NCBI GenBank assembly: GCA_041485385.1
Contig: JBGPJM010000230.1
Location: forward strand, 1 to 7,611
Length of the DNA: 7,611 bases
Direction of reading: 5' to 3'
Source of the DNA: JBGPJM01 sp041485385
GTDB taxonomy: Bacteria > Planctomycetota > Phycisphaerae > Phycisphaerales > UBA1924
Part shown: positions 1-4,321 of the stretch, in pieces
How positions within the stretch are numbered: position 1 is the first letter of the stretch
Layout: the number at the start of each line of letters is the position of its first letter
The notes under the pieces: generated by a model
Told to the model about the DNA's origin: nothing
Databases searched by the model: none
What the model saw: the letters and a program-made list of their open reading frames with translations, nothing else
Program-made: the position numbers and the translations under genes

Positions 1-1
1 C

Positions 2-358
2 TGGACGCGGTACGAGGAACTCCTCCACCGCAAGAAGGACCTGCCGACCATCGCCGCGTTGCGGGAGGTTGCGCAGGTCTGGGTGAGGCGGCTCTCCGGC
101 TCGGACACGCACCATGTGACCGAGCAGGCGGCCGACGCGAAACGGGTCTGTGATCTCCTCGGAATCGACGCTTCCGCGATCGAGACCGAGGCGACGCAGG
201 CTATTCCGACGCCCCGGAGCTGGAACGGTCTCACCGAGAATGGCGCTGCCTCCATCGAGGAATGCCCGTTCGACGTGACGCCCGCTCCCTCTCCGGTCAA
301 GCCTGCCGTGCCGACGACGAGCCCCCGACGCTCCACGCGCCGGAAGGTCCGCCGTTGA
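2..358 (+). CDS. 3' end of an unrecognised protein (5' partial)
   Basis: The frame is open from the left edge to a TGA at 356-358 and encodes 118 visible residues, so the true start lies outside the window. I do not recognise the family. The first part (WTRYEELLHRKKDLPTIAAL and about 50 residues after it) reads as charged, helix-rich soluble sequence with a normal mix of hydrophobic and polar residues. The end changes to a Pro/Ser/Thr-rich linker and a strongly basic tail (RRSTRRKVRR), as often seen in DNA-associated proteins. No membrane segment or catalytic motif is visible. It is followed by a long spacer, so it probably does not share an operon with the ArdC-like gene. The coding call rests on the open frame and the sensible protein composition. 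Function cannot be inferred. Confidence 0.55.
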   Translation, partial: WTRYEELLHRKKDLPTIAALREVAQVWVRRLSGSDTHHVTEQAADAKRVCDLLGIDASAIETEATQAIPTPRSWNGLTENGAASIEECPFDVTPAPSPVKPAVPTTSPRRSTRRKVRR

Positions 359-792
359 CACGTCCACTCGCGCCCGTATCGAGGTTCTGCTCAAGGTTGA
401 CACGAACGTACGACCCGCGGCGCGAGCTGCCCCGCCGCGCCCGTGCTCCGCTGTCATCGCTCCGGCATTTTTTCTGACGCCGGCGCCCATCCTCCCGGTG
501 TTCCCGGTGAGCACCCACCTCCGTATCCGTCCGGCCGCCAGACGGTTCATTCATCGCTGAATCCTCTGACCGGTCCGTCGTGCGACGGAGAGCACTCCGC
601 GATTGCCGCGAGCGCACGCGGTGTTTCACGCTCCCGTCCTGTCACTTGAACGAGCTCTTCCGCTTTCGTGTCCCGCTTGAGGTCCGCGTGTCACCGGCTC
701 CGCCTTTCGTCCTCCGGGCGGCGGTGCTCGTGCCAGGAGGAACCTGTCACTGCGCCCGCACGCTGCGCGGCCCTGCGGACTCTGCCACGCGG

Positions 793-804
793 CCCCCGCG
801 GGGG
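793..804. repeat. GC palindrome with T-rich flank
   Basis: CCCCCGCGGGGG is a perfect 12-bp palindrome, and CTCCTTGTTTT follows it closely on the plus strand. A GC hairpin with a T-rich tail resembles a weak intrinsic terminator or attenuator, but the folded loop would be short and the T-run is interrupted. The T-rich flank is also the left arm of the next hairpin (806-870), so the two elements are physically linked. Confidence 0.35.
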
Positions 805-805
805 G

Positions 806-870
806 CTCCTTGTTTTCGCCTTCGGGTTTCCCAGCCCGGGTGAGGAAACCCCTCAGGCAAAAACAAGGAG
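806..870 (+). promoter_or_regulatory. Long hairpin sequestering the RBS of the ArdC-like gene
   Basis: The arm CTCCTTGTTTTCGCC (806-820) is complementary to GGCAAAAACAAGGAG (856-870) at 14 of 15 positions. T821-A855 and an inner 8-bp stem, GGGTTTCC (824-831) with GGAAACCC (844-851), extend it around a 12-nt loop (832-843). The Shine-Dalgarno AAGGAG (865-870), six nt before the ATG at 877, lies wholly in the distal arm and would be paired in the folded mRNA. The complementarity is seen directly. Translational control is the simplest inference. A role as a structured element in single-stranded DNA during conjugative entry is an alternative. Confidence 0.7.
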
Positions 871-876
871 ACCTTT

Positions 877-1695
877 ATGAAAGCAGAAGAAGCCCGCAAG
901 TTGACCGACCAGGCCCTCGCACGACTCGCCGACGCGCTCGCCCAGGGCAAGAGCGAAGCGCTCACCCGGTACCTCGACACGATGGCCCGCTTCCATCGCT
1001 ACAGCTTCGGGAACATCATGCTCATCCTGGCCCAGAAGCCGGACGCCACCCACGTCGCCGGGTTCAACACCTGGAAGAAGGTCAACCGGTGGGTGAAGAA
1101 GGGCGAGCACGGCATCGTCATCATCGCCCCGATGGTCATCCGCAGGGAGGACGAGCAGGCGAAGGACGGCGAGCCGCAGAAGTCCGTCATGCGGTTCCGC
1201 GGCGTCTACGTGTTCGACGTTTCGCAGACCGAGGGCGACCCGCTCCCCGAGGTCCACAGCGTCAAGGGCGACCCGGGCCCGTGCACCGAGAGGCTCAAGG
1301 GCCTCATCGCCGCCCGCGGCATCACGCTCGGGTACGAGCAGCTCCCCCCCGGAGTTTCGGGACTCTCCTCCGGCGGGGGCATCCGCATCCAGACCGGTCT
1401 CACGCCGGCCGACGAGTTCGCGGTGCTGGTTCACGAGCTGGCCCACGAGATGCTCCACCACGGCCAGGGGTCCACTCGCGGCACGAAGACCGTCCGGGAG
1501 ACGGAGGCCGAGGCCGTGGCGTTCGTGGTCACCCACGCGGTCGGGCTCGACACCAACAGCGCCGCCGCCGACTACATCCAGATGTACCAGGGCAGCAAGG
1601 AGACGCTCGCCGAGTCCCTGGACTGCATCCAGAAGACCGCGGCCTCCATCATCGAGGCCGTCACCGCCGCGGATGAGGCGGCCGCCGCGGCGTAG
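877..1695 (+). CDS. ardC: ArdC-like antirestriction protein with zinc metallopeptidase domain
   Basis: A 272-aa protein. Residues 1 to about 120 match the ArdC N-terminal domain style, with RYLDTMARFHRYSFGNIMLI followed by a FNTWKKVNRWVKKGEHG segment; this domain is known to bind single-stranded DNA in plasmid ArdC proteins. The C-terminal part carries a zinc peptidase signature, HELAHE (His186, Glu187, His190), with the probable third ligand in ETEAEA (Glu208, Glu210 or Glu212), as in the ImmA/IrrE-like group. ArdC proteins protect incoming plasmid DNA from host restriction, which fits a conjugative element carrying a relaxase. The length is close to typical ArdC (about 300 aa). The start is fixed by AAGGAG at 865-870, six nt upstream. 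That site is buried in a hairpin, so expression is probably conditional. The C-terminus ends in an alanine-rich helix. The family call is strong; antirestriction activity is inferred from the family. Confidence 0.85.
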   Translation: MKAEEARKLTDQALARLADALAQGKSEALTRYLDTMARFHRYSFGNIMLILAQKPDATHVAGFNTWKKVNRWVKKGEHGIVIIAPMVIRREDEQAKDGEPQKSVMRFRGVYVFDVSQTEGDPLPEVHSVKGDPGPCTERLKGLIAARGITLGYEQLPPGVSGLSSGGGIRIQTGLTPADEFAVLVHELAHEMLHHGQGSTRGTKTVRETEAEAVAFVVTHAVGLDTNSAAADYIQMYQGSKETLAESLDCIQKTAASIIEAVTAADEAAAAA

Positions 1696-1923
1696 GGGGC
1701 CGGGGCCCGGTCCGGCACGGTGCGGTCTGGTTTCTCGCCCGGGACCGGGTTCGGGAAACAGCGGACGGCCTGCCGGCCGCCCTGTTGTCGGCGTCCGCCT
1801 CCCGGCTCTGGTTCGCGGGGCCGCAAGGGCCGCGCCGCCTCCATTCGGGCGGCGGGCTGCGGCGTCACGGCCCTTGCTCGTGTCCCCGCTCCCGACGCCA
1901 GGCGGACGGACGCACCGAGTCGC

Positions 1924-1950
1924 ATCGGGCTCCGCCCGATCCCTTTCTTG
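1924..1950 (+). terminator. Probable intrinsic terminator after the ArdC-like gene
   Basis: ATCGGGC (1924-1930), loop TCC, then GCCCGAT (1934-1940) form a perfect 7-bp GC-rich stem. It is followed by CCCTTTCTTG, a moderately T-rich tail. The position, downstream of the ArdC-like gene and before the next gene, fits a terminator. The broken T-run lowers confidence. The arm GCCCGAT can also pair with a second ATCGGGC at 1961-1967, which makes an attenuator possible. Confidence 0.5.
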
Positions 1951-1951
1951 T

Positions 1952-2018
1952 GCTTTCCCTATCGGGCCGGGTTTGTTCATGGGGCTGCGAATGAACAAAC
2001 CCGGCCCGCCGGGAAAGC
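1952..2018. repeat. Large near-perfect inverted repeat / hairpin
   Basis: The left arm CGGGCCGGGTTTGTTCAT (1963-1980) and right arm ATGAACAAACCCGGCCCG (1991-2008) are exact reverse complements over 18 bp around a 10-nt loop. Beyond a small internal loop (TAT opposite CC) the pairing resumes with GCTTTCCC (1952-1959) against GGGAAAGC (2011-2018), giving 26 paired positions. It ends about 25 nt before the Shine-Dalgarno of the 89-aa gene. It lacks a T-run, so it is not a standard terminator. Possible roles are a regulatory leader structure, a dyad operator, or a structured site in single-stranded plasmid DNA. Confidence 0.8.
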
Positions 2019-2054
2019 GTTCCCGGGGGCCATACTCGAAATGGAGGTGACAAC

Positions 2055-2324
2055 ATGCAACCACAGGTGACACTCGGAAGGACCGTCATCACGGCCGCGG
2101 CCCACGCGGAACTCGACGAGGACGACGTGCTGCACGCGATGGCCAGGCACATGAGCGGCGACTGGGGCGACGTCTGCCCCGAGGACCGCGAGGCGAACGA
2201 AATGGCGGTCCGCGAGGGACGCCGCCTTGTCTCGGTGTACAAGGACCGCAAGGGCACGACGTTCTGGGTCATCACGGAGGCCGACCGTTCGGCCACAACC
2301 GTGCTGATGCCGGAAGACTACTAA
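2055..2324 (+). CDS. Small conserved plasmid-type protein (GDWG / ITEADR family)
   Basis: An 89-aa soluble acidic protein with no membrane segment. The second half has a pattern I recognise from many short proteins on proteobacterial plasmids and conjugative elements, usually annotated as hypothetical or 'plasmid-related': RHMSGDWGD (31-39), an acidic helix with ANE, GRRLVSVY (55-62), then FWVITEADRSATTVLMPEDY (70-89) at the C-terminus. The short spaced core suggests a compact alpha/beta fold. No biochemical role is known to me. A good Shine-Dalgarno, GGAGGTGA (2043-2050), precedes the ATG. It sits between an ArdC-like gene and a methyltransferase, so a role in establishment or DNA handling after transfer is plausible but inferred. 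The large hairpin upstream suggests regulated expression. Confidence 0.85.
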   Translation: MQPQVTLGRTVITAAAHAELDEDDVLHAMARHMSGDWGDVCPEDREANEMAVREGRRLVSVYKDRKGTTFWVITEADRSATTVLMPEDY

Positions 2325-2383
2325 CCACGCGCGAGGGCGGTGGCCTGGGAGCGCCGCGCCTCGTGCTCTTTGGAGACAAATCC

Positions 2384-2749
2384 ATGAACAACACAGACCC
2401 GTCCCCCGCAACCGTGTTCACCGTCTGCGTGCCTCGCAGCATCCAGAACGAACTCGACCTGGTGCTCAGCCCAATCGAAACAATCCTGGCAATTGACCAA
2501 GTCCATGAGCAGCTTCCCGCGCTGCACCGGCCCGCTCCGCGGCAGCCGGGCTCACAGAAGGCGGGCGGCTGGAGCCGGCTCCACCACGGCCGCTTCGGGT
2601 GGTTGGACATCGGCTTTACGTATGCGCAGCTGGGTTCGAGGCTGGTCATCGTCAATCTGTGGCCCGACCGTCTCTGGGGCTCACCCGACCGTTCGAAAGC
2701 CGGCGGTGTTGTGATTCGTGACGACTCGGCAGAGCGCTATGGCAGATGA
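2384..2749 (+). CDS. Unrecognised 121-aa protein
   Basis: I do not recognise the family. The ATG at 2384 is chosen over an in-frame ATG at 2363 because GGAGA (2372-2376) lies seven nt upstream of it and no good site precedes the earlier one. The N-terminal 50 residues look like a helical folded unit (VFTVCVPRSI then LDLVLSPIETILAIDQVHEQ). A Pro/Arg-rich linker (about 52-63) follows. A second folded segment is rich in aromatic residues (GRFGWLDIGFTYAQL, VIVNLWPDR). There is no membrane segment or signal peptide. It lies 59 bp after the 89-aa gene on the same strand and may be co-transcribed with it. Normal hydrophobic patterning and the ribosome binding site support a real gene; function is unknown. 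Confidence 0.6.
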   Translation: MNNTDPSPATVFTVCVPRSIQNELDLVLSPIETILAIDQVHEQLPALHRPAPRQPGSQKAGGWSRLHHGRFGWLDIGFTYAQLGSRLVIVNLWPDRLWGSPDRSKAGGVVIRDDSAERYGR

Positions 2750-2757
2750 CCCGCAAC

Positions 2758-2785
2758 GAGGCCGTCCCCGCTCGGGGACGGTCTC
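2758..2785. repeat. 12-bp hairpin between the 121-aa gene and the methyltransferase
   Basis: GAGGCCGTCCCC (2758-2769) pairs with GGGGACGGTCTC (2774-2785) around the loop GCTC, with one G-U pair in RNA. A partial copy, GGCCGTCCCG, follows at 2795-2804, and a short stem CCCGC/GCGGG (2801-2816) sits before the methyltransferase start. No T-run follows, so it may be an mRNA processing or stability element, or a Rho-independent pause rather than a true terminator. Confidence 0.5.
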
Positions 2786-2840
2786 TCCACCAACGGCCGT
2801 CCCGCCGAGCAGCGGGCGCCCTTTATCTACAGGACCGACT

Positions 2841-3527
2841 ATGACTACAACCGCTACACCACGACTCGACTTCGCACCCGTCTACCGGCAGGACAAGGCG
2901 ATGACCTCGCTCGTGTCCTACCCCGAACGCTGCTCCCTCTGGGGCGATGCCCGCTACCGCGGCAACTGCGATGGACGGCTGTTCAAGGACCTCGTCCTCC
3001 GCTACGGGGCCCGCAGGGTGGCCGACCCGATGATGGGCTCGGGGACGACCCGCGACGTCATCACCGGGCTCAACAAGTTCCTCGCCGAACCGATTGATTA
3101 CTGGGGTGGCGACCTGCGGGAGGGCTTCGACCTGACGACCACGGACCTGCCCGGTACCTACGACCTGGTCTGGATTCACCCGCCGTACTGGAACATCATC
3201 CGGTACAGCAGCGACCCCGACGACCTGAGCTCGCCCGAGACATACGAGGACTTCCGCCACCGATTGGCGCTGTGTCTGCGTCGATGTTCGGCCTCGCTTG
3301 TTCCGGGTGGACGCTTGGCCGTGCTGGTCGGGGACGTCCGACGCCAGGGCCGGTATACGCCCATCGTCCGTGATGTCCTCCGCCTCGAACGCGACCTGGG
3401 TGAACTCCGGTCCATCATCATCAAAGCCCAGCACCACTGCCGTTCGGACGCTGTGGACTACGCCTCGATGGAGGACGTTCCCATCCGCCATGAGTACTGC
3501 GTCGTTTTCAAGAAGCAACGCTCCTGA
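2841..3527 (+). CDS. Orphan DNA methyltransferase (N4-cytosine / N6-adenine type)
   Basis: A 228-aa protein with the two hallmarks of amino-methyltransferases: an S-adenosylmethionine motif I, DPMMGSGTT (62-70, compare DPFxGSGTT), and a catalytic motif IV, HPPYW (113-117, compare DPPY/SPPY). The N-terminal segment SYPERCSLWGDARYRGN (26-42) precedes motif I, and PGGRLAVLVGDVR (155-167) is the usual strand after motif IV. It should transfer a methyl group to an exocyclic amino group in DNA. No target-recognition domain of obvious size and no restriction nuclease are seen, so it is probably an orphan enzyme that masks host restriction sites or marks the element. The start at 2841 is preceded by AGGA (2831-2834). 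A longer in-frame start at 2718 would add 41 low-complexity residues and overlap the previous gene, so it is rejected. Base specificity cannot be read from the sequence. Confidence 0.8.
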   Translation: MTTTATPRLDFAPVYRQDKAMTSLVSYPERCSLWGDARYRGNCDGRLFKDLVLRYGARRVADPMMGSGTTRDVITGLNKFLAEPIDYWGGDLREGFDLTTTDLPGTYDLVWIHPPYWNIIRYSSDPDDLSSPETYEDFRHRLALCLRRCSASLVPGGRLAVLVGDVRRQGRYTPIVRDVLRLERDLGELRSIIIKAQHHCRSDAVDYASMEDVPIRHEYCVVFKKQRS

Positions 3528-3829
3528 CGCCTTCATCGGACCCAGGCGGCCTGAGCACCTTTCGGAGCCGGCCGCTTGCGTCCCACCTTTTCGCCATCGT
3601 CCCATACCCATCCCTGACAGACAGGTTCCGTTCTGCAGTCTCTCTGCTCTCATCCAAACACGCTCGCGGTCTCTCTGACTCTCTTTGCTGTCTGCTCTGA
3701 GTGTCGTTTGAACCATTCGCACGGCATTGTCTCTCTGTCTCCTGCCCTTTTCCCGCCTCTTGATTCCTGCCATCTCCGGTAGGTTTCTTGAAGGACCTTT
3801 TTTCATAGGGAAGGGTGCAGGCTTCTCCC
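3528..3829. other. 302-bp pyrimidine-rich spacer between convergent genes
   Basis: No credible gene is seen. From about 3590 to 3780 the plus strand is strongly C/T-rich and contains GTCTCTCTG three times (3638-3646, 3669-3677, 3729-3737), 31 and 60 nt apart, with a degenerate GTCTGCTCTG at 3690-3699. It lies between the methyltransferase stop and the stop of the 162-aa minus-strand gene, so it is the natural place for transcription termination in both directions. Confidence 0.5.
3781..3804 (+). terminator. Possible weak terminator after the methyltransferase
   Basis: AGGTTT (3781-3786) can pair with GGACCT (3793-3798) using two G-U pairs, and a T-run to 3803 follows directly. The stem is short and far from the methyltransferase stop, but it is the only stem with a clean T-run in the convergent spacer. 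Confidence 0.3.
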
Positions 3830-4318
3830 CTAAGCGTCGGCGCTGCCACCGCGTCGCGGTTTCCGCCGTCCGGGTTTTCGTTCTCCATCCGCGTCCCGAC
3901 CGTCGGCTGGTGCCTCTTCAGGGTCGGGGTTCCTGGGCTTGGCGGGGTTGCCGGGGGACCCGATCTGGGCGACTTCGACCCGGTGCACGACGGCCGCGTC
4001 CGGCGGCTCCAGGTCGTGCTCGACGCTGACCTCGACGATCTCCCGGCGCTTGAGTTCCAGGAGCTCGCCGTAGAGCCCGGCGAGGTTGCGGCCAAACACC
4101 TTCACCGTGTGGGTGGAGAAGTGGAGGATGACCCCGATGGAGGGGTCGAAGTTCATCCACTGGAGGTGGGCGTACAGGAAGGTCATGCAATGGCCCTCGA
4201 CGAACCGGATGTTGACTGTCGGGTTCCAGAAGTCCGTCCGCGACGAGAATGGATTGCCGTCCTCCCCGGGCTTGCGGAGAGATTCCAGGAGCGACGCCCG
4301 TGGCGTGGGGGGGGTCAT
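3830..4318 (-). CDS. Unrecognised 162-aa protein coupled to the relaxase
   Basis: The folded part, about residues 25-120, mixes aromatic and beta-prone segments (TVNIRFVEGH, GVILHFSTHTVKVFGRNLAG, REIVEVSVEHD). The last 40 residues form a Pro/Asp/Arg-rich, probably disordered tail ending RRKPRRGGSADA. The short pattern VKVFGRNLxxLYxxLLELKR recalls small plasmid proteins of unknown function; I cannot name a family. The ATG follows the relaxase stop by 3 nt in the same frame, and the only Shine-Dalgarno candidate is a GGGGG about 8 nt upstream, so translation is probably coupled to the relaxase. Codons 2-4 contain a run of eight C. Tight linkage suggests a transfer accessory role, but this is inference. 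Confidence 0.7.
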   Translation of the reverse strand: MTPPTPRASLLESLRKPGEDGNPFSSRTDFWNPTVNIRFVEGHCMTFLYAHLQWMNFDPSIGVILHFSTHTVKVFGRNLAGLYGELLELKRREIVEVSVEHDLEPPDAAVVHRVEVAQIGSPGNPAKPRNPDPEEAPADGRDADGERKPGRRKPRRGGSADA

Positions 4319-4321
4319 GGA

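Larger units (their letters stand above)
359..876. other. 518-bp spacer without a convincing gene
   Basis: Open frames here on both strands are Arg/Pro/Ser-rich, overlap one another and lack good ribosome binding sites, so I treat the stretch as non-coding. It is pyrimidine-rich on the plus strand over much of its length. It holds a repeated GTTGACACG (354-362 and 396-404), a T-tract followed by CTGACG (468-479), a palindrome TCCGTCG-TG-CGACGGA (574-589), a GC palindrome CCCCCGCGGGGG (793-804) and a long hairpin at the 3' end (806-870). This looks like a long regulated leader or a transfer-related site upstream of the ArdC-like gene. Confidence 0.5.
1696..2054. other. 359-bp hairpin-rich spacer between the ArdC-like and 89-aa genes
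   Basis: No credible gene is seen; the overlapping frames are Arg/Pro/Gly-rich. The stretch is filled with inverted repeats: an imperfect stem at 1727-1761 (CTGGTTTCTCG against CGGGAAACAG), GCGGACG (1761-1767) with CGTCCGC (1792-1798), GCCGCC (1834-1839) with GGCGGC (1848-1853), a terminator-like stem at 1924-1940 and a very stable hairpin at 1952-2018. The Shine-Dalgarno of the next gene (GGAGGTGA, 2043-2050) follows. Such dense secondary structure suggests termination, attenuation or single-stranded DNA function. Confidence 0.6.

Noticed and set aside
580..843. 87-codon plus-strand frame in the first spacer
   Set aside because: Arg/Pro/Cys-rich, no ribosome binding site, and it runs through the hairpin region.
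1696..2054. Integron attC-like site
   Set aside because: The inverted repeats lack recognisable RYYYAAC/GTTRRRY core sites and no integrase is in the window.
853..2073. 406-codon minus-strand open frame antisense to the ArdC-like gene
   Set aside because: Caused by high GC in the third codon position of the real gene; the protein is low-complexity and the plus-strand gene has clear domains and a ribosome binding site.
3638..3737. CRISPR-like array in the convergent spacer
   Set aside because: The repeated unit is only 9 nt, spacing is irregular and no cas gene is present.
2823..3806. 327-codon minus-strand open frame antisense to the methyltransferase
   Set aside because: Its start lacks a ribosome binding site, the N-terminus is an Arg/Lys/Gln-rich translation of the pyrimidine tract, and the rest mirrors the methyltransferase.
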